This document shows positions 29,417 to 39,100 of a stretch of DNA of 64,000 nt, piece by piece. The translations under genes and the position numbers were made by a program. How positions within the stretch are numbered: position 1 is the first letter of the stretch; each line of letters starts with the position of its first letter. Where the stretch lies: NCBI RefSeq assembly GCF_002742265.1, contig NZ_MDGL01000179.1, forward strand, positions 62,001 to 126,000. Reading direction: 5' to 3'. The notes under the pieces are model-generated. The model was not told the DNA's origin. It made no database searches and saw only the letters and a program-made list of their open reading frames with translations. This DNA comes from Maribacter sp. 4G9 (GTDB lineage Bacteria > Bacteroidota > Bacteroidia > Flavobacteriales > Flavobacteriaceae).

Positions 29417-29437
29417 GTTTATGGCTATTTTTGCCAA

Positions 29438-30490
29438 ATGATGGATTATATTGTTGTGGGCCTTGGATTGGCGGGCGCGGCTTTTTGCGAAACCCTTAGG
29501 CGTAATCATAAAGGATTTTGTGTCATAAGCGACCAATCCCAGACATCCTCCAAAGTAGCTGCAGGATTGTCCAATCCCGTAATTTTAAAACGGTTCAACC
29601 TAGCTTGGAAGGCTAACGAACTAATGCCCTTATCCAAAAGTTTTTATGAGGAAATGGAGCATGAATTGGGTGAAAAATTACTGATTGACCAACCTATATT
29701 GCGAAAATTCAGTTCCATAGAAGAACAAAACCTATGGTTTGAAGCTTCGGATAAGGACTATTTAAATCGATTTTTATCGCCTGTAATTGTAAGGAATACC
29801 AACCCTGCTTTGAACGCTCCCTATGATTTTGGAAGTTTACAGGGAGCCTATCGACTAAAAACCGAGGCATACTTGAATGGGTTTCAAAAGAAAGTACTTT
29901 CGCCGGATACCTTTCTGCAAGAGTCATTTGATCATGTTTGTTTGAAGGTAATGAACGATGGTGTGGAGTATAAGGGAATCAGGGCCAAGAATGTTGTTTT
30001 CGCTGAAGGATATGGTGTTAAGCATAATCCATTTTTCAACTATCTTCCTATACAAGGGTCCAAGGGGGAATATTTAATCATTGAAAGCCATCATCTACAG
30101 GAACAGCGTGCCATTAAGTCCTCCATTTTTGTAATACCCCTTGGGGAAAACCTTTATTTGGTTGGGGCGAACTATAATTCCGTTGATAAGGACAATATAC
30201 CTTCAGAAAGTACCAAGCGAGAGTTGCTATCAAAATTGGAAAGGATAATTAACAGCCCGTATCAAGTGGTTGGACACATTGCAGGTGTTAGACCAACTGT
30301 AAAGGACAGAAAACCCTTAATTGGAACGCATCCCATTCATAAGTGCCTTCACGTTTTAAATGGTTTTGGGTCCCATGGCGTCATGATCGCACCTTGGGCT
30401 GCTAGGGAATTGTTCGCGTTTTTGGAAGCGGGGGCTTTGTTGGAGGATGAGGTAACTGTAGCTAGATATCAAAATTTGTATTATAGTTGA
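29438..30490 (+). CDS. FAD-dependent oxidoreductase (DAO/GlpD-like fold)
   Basis: A 350-residue flavoprotein with an N-terminal Rossmann dinucleotide-binding motif (YIVVGLGLAGAAFCETL, GxGxxGxxxxxxL). A substrate-domain region (NYLPIQGSKGEYLIIES) and the C-terminal FAD motif (HIAGVRPTVKDRKPLIGTHP, then LNGFGSHGVMIAPWAA) match D-amino-acid-oxidase-like proteins. The substrate cannot be read from the sequence. It has no export signal. It starts just after the gldN terminator and is not obviously in an operon with the following ABC-F gene (147 bp gap). Confidence 0.85.
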   Translation: MMDYIVVGLGLAGAAFCETLRRNHKGFCVISDQSQTSSKVAAGLSNPVILKRFNLAWKANELMPLSKSFYEEMEHELGEKLLIDQPILRKFSSIEEQNLWFEASDKDYLNRFLSPVIVRNTNPALNAPYDFGSLQGAYRLKTEAYLNGFQKKVLSPDTFLQESFDHVCLKVMNDGVEYKGIRAKNVVFAEGYGVKHNPFFNYLPIQGSKGEYLIIESHHLQEQRAIKSSIFVIPLGENLYLVGANYNSVDKDNIPSESTKRELLSKLERIINSPYQVVGHIAGVRPTVKDRKPLIGTHPIHKCLHVLNGFGSHGVMIAPWAARELFAFLEAGALLEDEVTVARYQNLYYS

Positions 30491-30637
30491 TGTTACACTA
30501 TAATTTAAGTTATCAGATCTTCTGTGAAATACCGTAGACTTCTTGTCCTTTTTTTTGACCTTTGCAAATCCAAAAAGGCAATCGGTCAATTAATTAATTT
30601 CATTGGTTTCCTGTAGGTTTTAAAAACAGAAAATAGC

Positions 30638-32548
30638 ATGCTGAACATTCATAATTTATCCGTTTCATTTGGCGGGGAATATTTATTCGAGGAAATATCT
30701 TTTCGGTTAAATGCCGGCAATAGGGTAGGGCTTGTTGGTAAGAATGGAGCTGGAAAATCCACATTGCTTAAGTTGTTGGCCAAGGATATGTCCATAGATT
30801 CCGGGACTATTGCCGTTGAAAAGGACATTAAGATCGGTTTTCTCCGTCAGGATATCGATTTTGAATTGGGCAGGACGGTTTTGGAAGAAGCTTATCAAGC
30901 ATTTAAGGAGCTAAAGCACCTAGAGGCAAAGATGGATGAAATAAATCATCAATTGGCGGAAAGAACGGATTACGAGAGCGAGGCATACAATCAGCTTATA
31001 ATCGATTTGAGCGATGTCACTTCCCACTATGAAATATTGGGTGGCTATAACTATCAAGGTGAAACGGAGAAAATTTTACAGGGTTTAGGCTTTAAGAGAG
31101 AAGATTTTGACAAGAAGGCCGAAACCTTTTCCGGGGGTTGGCGTATGCGTATTGAACTGGCCAAATTATTGTTGCAAAGCAATGATGTACTGCTTTTGGA
31201 TGAGCCTACGAACCATTTGGATATCGAGTCCATTATTTGGTTCGAACAATTTTTAAACAATTATACAGGAGCGGTCATGATTGTTTCACACGATAAAATG
31301 TTCCTGGATAATGTTACCAATAGAACCATTGAAATATCATTGGGTAGGATATATGATTACAATAAACCGTATTTCAAGTATTTGGTATTACGCGATGAAA
31401 TAAGGCAGCAGCAATTAAGTGCACAAAAAAACCAAGATCGTGAAATACAACAAGCGGAACGTTTGATAGAGAAATTCAGGGCCAAATCCACCAAGGCTTC
31501 CATGGCCCAGTCCCTTATAAAAAAACTCGATAAAATCGAGCGCATTGAAGTGGATGAGGATGACAATAGTGTAATGAGCCTTCGTTTTCCTGTTTCCGTT
31601 ACACCGGGAAAGGTAGTGGTGGAAATGGAGAACCTTACCAAGGCCTATGGGGAAAAAAAAGTTTTGGAAGGCATTGATTTATTGGTGGAGCGCGACAGTA
31701 AAACCGCTTTTGTTGGGCAAAACGGACAAGGAAAATCCACTTTGGCCAAAATAATTGTAGGGGAACTGGAGCATAAAGGCCATCTTAAGCTGGGGCACAA
31801 TGTGCAAATTGGTTATTTTGCCCAAAACCAAGCGGAGTACTTGGATGGGGACAAAACCATTTTGGATACAATGATAGATGCCGCCAATGAATCCAACAGA
31901 AGTAAGGTTCGAGATATATTGGGCTCCTTTTTGTTTCGGGGAGATGATGTTGAAAAATATGTAAAGGTGCTTTCAGGAGGGGAACGTAACCGCCTTGCCC
32001 TGGCCAAAATGCTATTACAGCCCTTCAATGTACTGGTGATGGATGAGCCAACGAATCATTTGGACATAAAGTCCAAAAACGTGTTAAAACAGGCCTGTTT
32101 GAATTTTGAGGGAACACTTATCCTAGTCTCCCATGATAGGGATTTTCTACAAGGTTTAACAAATAAAGTATATGAGTTTAAGGATAAAAAGATCAAGGAA
32201 TATTTAGGGGACATCGATTTTTATCTAGAACAGCGAAAAGTCAATGATTTTAGAAGTATAGAAAAACGGGAGGAAAAAAAGCAGGAGAAACCTGTTGAAA
32301 AAAAGAATACCTCCTTTGAAGACCAAAAGCAATTAAAGAGTTTGAAAAATCAAATCAGCGGGTTGGAAAGTAAAATAGCGACACTTGAAAGGGAAATTAA
32401 AAAAATAGATCATGATTTATTATTGAATTATGATGCCACGATCGCCAAGCCAAATTTCTTTGATGACTATCAAAATAAAAAGGCAAGATTGGAAAAACAT
32501 ATGGAAAAATGGGAGGCACTTACATTGGAAATTGAGAGTATCCAATGA
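30638..32548 (+). CDS. ABC-F family ATPase (Uup/YheS-like, ribosome-associated)
   Basis: A 636-residue soluble twin-ABC protein without membrane domains, the ABC-F layout of translation factors that bind the ribosomal E site. Each half has a Walker A (GKNGAGKST near residue 34; GQNGQGKST near 364), a signature (FSGGWRMR; LSGGERNR) and a Walker B (LLLDEPTNHLDI; LVMDEPTNHLDI). An Arg/Lys/Gln-rich linker separates the halves, and a coiled-coil C-terminal domain (about 545-636) resembles that of Uup. General translation rescue is more likely than antibiotic resistance, but the sequence does not settle this. Confidence 0.92.
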   Translation: MLNIHNLSVSFGGEYLFEEISFRLNAGNRVGLVGKNGAGKSTLLKLLAKDMSIDSGTIAVEKDIKIGFLRQDIDFELGRTVLEEAYQAFKELKHLEAKMDEINHQLAERTDYESEAYNQLIIDLSDVTSHYEILGGYNYQGETEKILQGLGFKREDFDKKAETFSGGWRMRIELAKLLLQSNDVLLLDEPTNHLDIESIIWFEQFLNNYTGAVMIVSHDKMFLDNVTNRTIEISLGRIYDYNKPYFKYLVLRDEIRQQQLSAQKNQDREIQQAERLIEKFRAKSTKASMAQSLIKKLDKIERIEVDEDDNSVMSLRFPVSVTPGKVVVEMENLTKAYGEKKVLEGIDLLVERDSKTAFVGQNGQGKSTLAKIIVGELEHKGHLKLGHNVQIGYFAQNQAEYLDGDKTILDTMIDAANESNRSKVRDILGSFLFRGDDVEKYVKVLSGGERNRLALAKMLLQPFNVLVMDEPTNHLDIKSKNVLKQACLNFEGTLILVSHDRDFLQGLTNKVYEFKDKKIKEYLGDIDFYLEQRKVNDFRSIEKREEKKQEKPVEKKNTSFEDQKQLKSLKNQISGLESKIATLEREIKKIDHDLLLNYDATIAKPNFFDDYQNKKARLEKHMEKWEALTLEIESIQ

Positions 32549-32571
32549 AATCAAACATACAGTTTTTGCTG

Positions 32572-32603
32572 TTTCACAACAACTTGGGGCATTTTCACAA
32601 CAA
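32572..32603. promoter_or_regulatory. Paired direct repeats upstream of the first LRR gene
   Basis: TTTCACAACAA occurs at 32572-32582 and again at 32593-32603. Start-to-start distance is 21 bp, two helical turns, which is how a dimeric regulator (for example a LytTR-type protein) would see one face of DNA. They lie about 100-130 bp before the LRR start. Confidence 0.45.
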
Positions 32604-32616
32604 TAGCTTTCCTTTA

Positions 32617-32643
32617 AACGATAATTTTTGGTGGTTTATCGTT
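32617..32643. promoter_or_regulatory. Inverted repeat upstream of the first LRR gene
   Basis: AACGATAA (32617-32624) and TTATCGTT (32636-32643) are perfect inverted repeats separated by 11 nt. There is no T run, so an operator is a better reading than a terminator. Confidence 0.4.
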
Positions 32644-32703
32644 CTTATAAGAAATTTGTAGGATAATTCTTAAGTATTATAGTATCAACTAACTTCGCGG
32701 TAT

Positions 32704-33579
32704 ATGAAAAAGCTTCACCTAATTCTTTCGGTATTCATGTTGATTTCGAGCCTTGGTATTGCCAAAGTTTCCAAAACCGAAAAAAAGGCTTTGATAGCGC
32801 TCTACAATAGTACAAACGGGGCTCACTGGATAAGAAAGTGGGATTTGAAAAAACCAGTTTCAGAATGGTACGGGGTAAAGGTAGTTGAGGATAAGGTAGT
32901 TGAAATCAATTTATTCCATAACAATTTAATGGGCCCTTTGCCTTTGGGAATGTCAAAATTGGAGAATCTCAAGGTTCTGAACTTGGCCTTTAATTCCATT
33001 ACCGGGGAATTACCAGAGGACTTGGCCCTCTTAACAAGCCTAAAGACACTCAAGTTGGAGATGAACAGACTAAAGGGAGAATTGCCACAAAACATAGGCG
33101 GACTTTCAAGTTTGGAGGAACTCACGGCCTTTAACAACTTTTTATCCGGTGGAATTCCAGAAAGTATTGGGGATATAAAGAATTTAAAGGTTTTAAACCT
33201 TTCAAGTAATTCCTTGAAGGGGGCTATTCCAAGTTCACTTGGTCAGTTGACCCAACTAGAGACGCTTGGACTTTTTGAAAACACGTTGGAAGGGTCTATA
33301 CCTGGAGAACTAGGCCACTTGACAAAATTAAAGGAATTGGTATTGGCCAATAATAGCCTCAACGGGGAAATTCCAGAGGAATTCAATCAACTGGCCAGTC
33401 TTCAAATCTTTCAAATACAGAACAATAATTTTTCCTCATTTAAGAATCTTGAAAAACTTAAGACAAGGGAATATCTGGTTTTTGATCATGATGGATTTGA
33501 CAAAAAGTACGAGTTCAAGGAGCTAAAACTTGAAAGAACCAGAATGGCCGATACAAAATACGAAGACATTGAAAATTAA
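32704..33579 (+). CDS. Secreted plant-type leucine-rich-repeat protein (paralog 1)
   Basis: A 291-residue exported protein: signal peptide (about 1-20), an LRR N-terminal cap (ALIALYNSTNGAHW ... EWYGV), then about seven repeats of the plant-specific 24-residue type (LxxLxxLxLxxNxLxGxIPxxL), for example LKVLNLSSNSLKGAIPSSLG and LKELVLANNSLNGEIPEEF. The C-terminal tail RTRMADTKYEDIEN is nearly identical to that of the next gene. Such proteins usually bind partners extracellularly. No lipobox and no T9SS sorting domain. It is followed by an intrinsic terminator, so the two paralogs are transcribed separately. Confidence 0.88.
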   Translation: MKKLHLILSVFMLISSLGIAKVSKTEKKALIALYNSTNGAHWIRKWDLKKPVSEWYGVKVVEDKVVEINLFHNNLMGPLPLGMSKLENLKVLNLAFNSITGELPEDLALLTSLKTLKLEMNRLKGELPQNIGGLSSLEELTAFNNFLSGGIPESIGDIKNLKVLNLSSNSLKGAIPSSLGQLTQLETLGLFENTLEGSIPGELGHLTKLKELVLANNSLNGEIPEEFNQLASLQIFQIQNNNFSSFKNLEKLKTREYLVFDHDGFDKKYEFKELKLERTRMADTKYEDIEN

Positions 33580-33612
33580 GAGTAGTTTACACTTTTAGTT
33601 AGTTTGGTTAAG

Positions 33613-33640
33613 AAAGGGGCGTTGGTAGCGCCCCTTTTTT
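33613..33640 (+). terminator. Intrinsic terminator between the two LRR genes
   Basis: AAAGGGGCG (33613-33621), 7-nt loop, CGCCCCTTT, followed by additional T residues to 33640. Confidence 0.88.
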
Positions 33641-33749
33641 GGTTTTGGAAATAAAATAAATACACATTCTTTTCGTTATTAACAGGTGCTTTGTAGTTAT
33701 AAAAGTATACGGGTATATATTTACTACCATGCGCCTAAAAAACAATTGA

Positions 33750-34637
33750 ATGAACAAAATCTTGTTTAAGGTTGGTTTAATAATTAGCCTCATAGTCTCT
33801 AACAGTTTTATCGTTGCCCAAGTTCCTTTGAAGGAACGACAAGCCTTGGAGGAGCTCCACGCCCTTACTTCCGGTTCATCTTGGACCAATAAATGGGACT
33901 TAAACGAAACGGTGACTTCATGGTATGGGGTTCATGTAAAGGAGGGCCATGTAGTGTCCATCAATTTGCACCATAACGGACTAACGGGCGAAATACCCGA
34001 TAATTTTAAGGATTTACCCTATTTGGAAGAATTGAATCTAGCTTTTAACCAACTGAAAGGTAAGCTTCCCCCGTCCCTTTTCAAAAATTCAAGGCTGCAA
34101 GTAGTAAGGCTTGAAATGAATTCCCTTTCAGGGACATTGCCCAAGGTGTATGCTTCAGACTCCCAATTAAGGAAATTAAGCTTGTTCAACAATCAATTGG
34201 AAGGAGAGATTCCTAGTGAAATCGCGCACGCAAAAGCCTTAAAATCACTAAACCTTTCCAGTAACTTTCTCATAGGCTCCTTGCCGGAAAGTCTTTCTGG
34301 TCTTACTCAATTGGAACATTTGGAGCTATTTGGCAACAAACTTTCCGGGGAAATCAGACTTGAGTTAGGTAACATGGTAAACTTAAAGGAATTGGTTTTG
34401 TCCTATAATAGTTTTGAGGGGAACCTTCCTAGTAGTACCGCAAATTTGGAACACCTGGAATTGGTACAGTTGCAGGGCAACAATTTTAATTCCATAAGGT
34501 CCTTGAGGAAATCAAAATCTGAAGGATTGGCGACTTTCGACAGTGATGATTTTCTAATGAATAACCAGTTTAAGAATAATAAGGGGTTTAGCAGTACAAG
34601 GATGGCCGATACAAAATTTGAGGATTCAGAAAATTAA
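33750..34637 (+). CDS. Secreted plant-type leucine-rich-repeat protein (paralog 2)
   Basis: A 295-residue tandem paralog of the preceding gene with the same layout: signal peptide (about 1-24), LRR N-cap (ALEELHALTSGSSW ... SWYGV), about seven plant-type repeats (LEELNLAFNQLKGKLPPSLF, LKSLNLSSNFLIGSLPESLS, LEHLELFGNKLSGEIRLELG) and a C-terminal tail STRMADTKFEDSEN. The two proteins match along their whole length but differ in many repeat surface positions, as expected of a duplication followed by divergence in binding specificity. Own terminator downstream. Confidence 0.88.
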   Translation: MNKILFKVGLIISLIVSNSFIVAQVPLKERQALEELHALTSGSSWTNKWDLNETVTSWYGVHVKEGHVVSINLHHNGLTGEIPDNFKDLPYLEELNLAFNQLKGKLPPSLFKNSRLQVVRLEMNSLSGTLPKVYASDSQLRKLSLFNNQLEGEIPSEIAHAKALKSLNLSSNFLIGSLPESLSGLTQLEHLELFGNKLSGEIRLELGNMVNLKELVLSYNSFEGNLPSSTANLEHLELVQLQGNNFNSIRSLRKSKSEGLATFDSDDFLMNNQFKNNKGFSSTRMADTKFEDSEN

Positions 34638-34658
34638 TTTTCAAGATGCATTTTATTC

Positions 34659-34688
34659 AAAAGAGGCGCTTAAAGCACCTCTTTTTTG
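34659..34688 (+). terminator. Intrinsic terminator after LRR paralog 2
   Basis: AAAAGAGGCGCT and AGCACCTCTTTT pair with one mismatch around a short loop, followed by T residues; it lies 22 bp after the stop codon. Confidence 0.82.
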
Positions 34689-35052
34689 TTTTAGGGTCAA
34701 TTAGTTTTAAACCACTTTGCCCAGCATCAATGTTTGCAATTCAAGTTTTATGAAATTTTTAACCTCCTTCAAAGAATACATGGCAGGCGATTTTTTGTAG
34801 TTTCGTCGTCTTAAAGAGATTGATATTCATCTAATACATTGATTTTTATTTAGTTAACCTTGTTTATGGGTTTTCTTCTAATGTTTTGGATGGTAGAGTG
34901 CATCCCTTGGATTGTCACCCAAAAGTTTAGGAATGCTACAGGTCGTTTCAAGAATTAATTTGGACGTTTCACTTACATAATGGAAGTATTGGAAATATAC
35001 AGGGCTATATTTGTAGTCGTTTTAAAAATCAATAGTTAAAACCAAAACCACA
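34689..35052. other. Non-coding interval before the efflux operon
   Basis: This 364-bp AT-rich stretch has no convincing ORF on either strand and no RNA gene that I can recognise. It holds one good -7 box near its end (35006-35013). Another near-match, TAGTTTCG at about 34797, could be a second start point. Confidence 0.5.
35006..35013 (+). promoter_or_regulatory. Putative -7 promoter element for the RND efflux operon
   Basis: TATATTTG is a perfect TAnnTTTG match 39 bp before the membrane-fusion-protein ATG. The nearest TTG (34989-34991) is 14 bp upstream, shorter than the usual 17-23 bp spacing. Confidence 0.5.
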
Positions 35053-36183
35053 ATGCGAAAAATCATCTTTACCGGACTAGGTATCGTATTAATATTGGCT
35101 TCATTTTTCTTGGCGAAAGTGATTATAGACAATAAAAAGGTCTTTAAGCCAAGAGCCCAAAAGGTCGTAAAAACCGTTTTTACCGAAGTCGTTCAGAACA
35201 AGACCATTCCAATTGTTGTAACGGCCAATGGTAATTTAACGGCCAAGGAGAGAATGGAGTTGTATGCAGAAGTACAGGGAGTTTTTAAAACGGGGAGTAA
35301 ACTTTTTAAGGAAGGACAGTCGTACAGGCAGGGCGAGACCATTATCAGTATCAATGACGATGAATATGCAGCCAGTGTTCAATCCGCCAAAAGTAATCTT
35401 TACAATGAGCTGACCTCTATTATGCCGGATTTGCGGTTGGATTATCCTGATTTCTATCCCAAATGGCAAAAGTATCTGAACGGATTTGATTTATCAAAAA
35501 GTACCCCAAAGTTACCTGAAATGACCTCGGAAAGTGAGCGTTTCTTTATTACAGGCAGGGGTATTTTATCTAGTTATTACAACGTGAAAAATTTGGAACA
35601 ACGGCTATCAAAATATAGGATCATCGCTCCGTTCACCGGGGTATTGACCGAAGCTCTTGTAACCGAAGGCACCTTGGTCAGATCTGGTCAAAAATTGGGA
35701 GAGTTCATCAATCCCGGTGTTTACGAATTGGAAGTTTCGGTGAGTAAATCTTTTACTGATTTATTAAAGGTAGGGGAGTCCGTAGCATTGACAAGTCTAG
35801 GTGGTGATGAAACATATACAGGAAGGGTTACTAGAATAAATGGGAGGGTTGACCAGGCTTCCCAAACCATCAAGGCCTATATTGAGGTGGACAATGATAA
35901 GTTGCGGGAGGGTATGTATCTAGAAGCGAAATTGGATGCCAAAAAAGAGGAGAACGCCATAGAAATAGATAGAAGCTTACTGTTGGAGGGCGATAAGATT
36001 TTTGTAGTAAGGGATTCTGTATTGGATCTTATAGATGTAAAGCCTGTTTATTTTTCAGAGAAAAGCGTAGTGTTAAAGGATGTTCCCAATGGAATGACGA
36101 TTATGTCCAAACCTTTGATCGGTGCCTATACCGGTATGGCTGTCAAGGTATATGAAGACCAACCAGATAACTCCAAAGGATAA
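35053..36183 (+). CDS. RND efflux periplasmic adaptor (membrane fusion protein)
   Basis: HlyD/AcrA-type adaptor bridging an RND pump and an outer-membrane channel. The 376-residue product has an N-terminal membrane anchor (about 5-24) without a clear lipobox, a split biotinyl-lipoyl domain (VVTANGNLTAKERMELYAEV ... and YRIIAPFTGVLTEALVTEGT), a helical hairpin between them, and a beta-barrel domain (VSVSKSFTDLLKVGESVALT). Its stop overlaps the next start in a TAATG arrangement, so the three efflux genes are translationally coupled. No regulator gene is adjacent. Confidence 0.93.
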   Translation: MRKIIFTGLGIVLILASFFLAKVIIDNKKVFKPRAQKVVKTVFTEVVQNKTIPIVVTANGNLTAKERMELYAEVQGVFKTGSKLFKEGQSYRQGETIISINDDEYAASVQSAKSNLYNELTSIMPDLRLDYPDFYPKWQKYLNGFDLSKSTPKLPEMTSESERFFITGRGILSSYYNVKNLEQRLSKYRIIAPFTGVLTEALVTEGTLVRSGQKLGEFINPGVYELEVSVSKSFTDLLKVGESVALTSLGGDETYTGRVTRINGRVDQASQTIKAYIEVDNDKLREGMYLEAKLDAKKEENAIEIDRSLLLEGDKIFVVRDSVLDLIDVKPVYFSEKSVVLKDVPNGMTIMSKPLIGAYTGMAVKVYEDQPDNSKG

Positions 36184-39100
36184 TGCGAAAAATTATTGAA
36201 TACTTTATAAGGTACCATGTTGCTGTCAATGTGGTGGTTATTGCCTTTGCCCTTTTTGGTATCGTGGGGTACAAATCCTTAAAATCCTCTTTCTTTCCGT
36301 TATCGGATTCTAAGAACATATCCATTTCTATAACATATCCAGGTGCTTCGCCACAGGAAGTTGAGGAAGGTATCGTTCTCAAGATCGAGGATAATTTAAA
36401 GGGCTTGGAAGGTGTTGATCGTGTCACTTCTACTTCAAGGGAGAACAGTGGTACCATCAATATAGAAATTGAGAAAGGAAGGGATATCGATTTTATGCTG
36501 CTCGAGGTTAAAAACGCAGTGGATAGGGTACCTACCTTCCCTACTGGTATGGAACCCTTGATTGTTTCCAAATTGGAGGCGGTTCGTCAAACGATTTCCT
36601 TTGCCATTAGTGGCGAAAATATACCCTTGGCCACTTTAAAAAACGTCGGCAGGCAGATAGAGAACGACTTAAGGGCCATTCCCGGTATTTCCCAGATAGA
36701 AATTTCAGGGTTTCCACAGGAAGAAATTGAGATTGCTGTAAACGAGAATAGTCTATTGGCCTATGGTATTTCCTTTCAGGAAGTGGCCACTGCTGTTGGA
36801 AATGCCAATATTTTGGTCACCGGTGGTAACATAAAAACGGAGGCGGAGGAATACTTGATCCGTGCCAACAATCGGTCATATTACGGGGATGAACTTTCCA
36901 ACCTTATTATAAAGGCGGACCCATCCGGGAGTACGGTGCGTTTAAAGGACGTAGCGGAAATTAAGGACCGCTTTGCCGAAGATCCAAATGCCAGTTACTT
37001 TGATGGTAATTTGGCGGTAAACGTGTCCATAACCAGTACCAATACGGAGGATTTGATCCAATCTGCCAACGACGTCAAGTCCTATGTGGAGGAATTCAAC
37101 CAAAAATATACCAATGTGGAATTGGATATTGTTTCGGATCAGTCGGAAACACTGGTGCAAAGAACCGAATTGCTGGCTGAAAACGCCATCATGGGAATGA
37201 TTCTGGTATTGATATTCCTGTCACTTTTCTTGAATACCAGGCTAGCGTTTTGGGTAGCCTTTGGATTGCCGGTAGCTTTCCTTGGAATGTTCGTATTTGC
37301 CGGATTTTTCAATGTCACCATCAACGTACTATCCTTGTTCGGAATGATCATTGTAATCGGGATATTGGTGGATGACGGTATCGTGATTGCGGAAAACATC
37401 TATCAACATTACGAAAAGGGAAAATCGCCTGTACAAGCTGCCGTAGATGGTACCATGGAAGTGTTGCCCCCAATTATTTCGGCAATTATTACAACCATCT
37501 TGGCCTTCTCCATCTTTCTGTTCCTTGATAGCCGAATAGGGGAGTTTTTTGGAGAAGTTTCCGTTATCGTAATCCTTACGTTGGTAGTTTCCCTCATTGA
37601 GGCCCTGATTATCCTGCCGGCGCATTTGGCGCATTCCAAAGCATTACAACCCTTGGATGATAAGCCTAAAAAAGGATTGGCCAATGCTTTTGCCAAACTA
37701 AGGGTTATCAATGATTTTGGAGATAAGATCATGGTTTGGATGCGTGACAAATTGTACGCACCATCCTTGCGTTTCGCCATGCGTTATAAAATTCTCACCT
37801 TCAGCTTTTTTGCCATGGCCTTGGTGCTCACTTTTGGTTCTTTGGGAGGAGGTATCATACGAACCGCCTTTTTTCCAAGAATAGCCAGTGATAGGGTGAG
37901 TATTGAACTTCAAATGCCCAATGGTACCAACGAAAAAGTTACGGATTCTATCATAAGCCTTATAGAGGAAAAGGCCGAAATCGTAAATCAGGAACTTACC
38001 AAGGAATACTTATCCAACTCGGATAAGATGATGTACGAGAACATGATCCGTAGACTTGGCCCTGGATCTTCAACGGCGCAATTGACTATTAATCTATTAC
38101 CAGGGGAAGAACGGCCGGATGAAGTGGTGGCCGATGTGGTAACGAGAAGAATCGAGGATCTGGTAGGACCGGTTATAGGAGTGGAAAGCCTCATTTACGG
38201 TTCCGGAGGAAATTTTGGAGGCTCGCCCGTATCCGTTTCCTTGCTGGGCAACAATATCGAAGAGCTCAAGGCGGCCAAGAATGAACTTAAGGGAATTCTA
38301 CAGAACAATACCCGTTTAAAGGACATTTCTGACAACGACCCTGCCGGTATCAAGGAAATCCGATTACAATTAAAGGAAAATGCCTATTTGTTGGGATTGG
38401 ACCTACGAACGGTAATGAACCAGGTGCGGGCAGGATTCTTTGGTGTACAGGCCCAACGTTTTCAAAGGTCACAGGACGAGATCAGGGTTTGGGTGCGATA
38501 TGACCGGGAAAACAGGTCGTCCATTACAAATTTGGACGAGATGCGTATTGTAACGTCCTCCGGCGACCGTGTGCCCTTAAAGGAAATTGCAGAATATTCC
38601 ATAGAGCGCGGTGACGTAGCGATCAACAGGTTGGAAGGCCGTAGAGAAATACAGGTATCTGCAGATATGAAGGATATTAAGGATAGCCCTACGGAAATCA
38701 TGGCCGAAATCCAAAATGTTATCATGCCGGATATTCAGTCCAAGTACCCTACGGTTTCAGCTTCTTATGAGGGTCAGAACAGGGAATTGGGCAAGTTGAC
38801 CGGTTCGCTTAAAGTTGTTGGTCTTTCCGTTTTGCTTCTTATTTATATTACCATTGCTTTTACTTTTAGGAGTTTTAGTCAGCCCTTAATGTTGCTGCTA
38901 TTGGTTCCCTTTAGTTTTACGGCGGTCGCTTGGGGACACTGGATCCACGATTTCCCCCTCAATGTACTTTCAATTTTGGGAATTATCGCCTTGATAGGCA
39001 TCATGGTAAACGATGGCTTGGTACTGATTGGTAAGTTCAACACGAACTTAAGGGAAGGAATGACCTTCGATGCGGCCATTTATGAAGCAGGTAAATCGAG

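Noticed and set aside
30557-30564. GACCTTTG as a promoter for the ABC-F gene
   Set aside because: The first base of the -7 consensus is wrong and there is no -33 element at a workable spacing.
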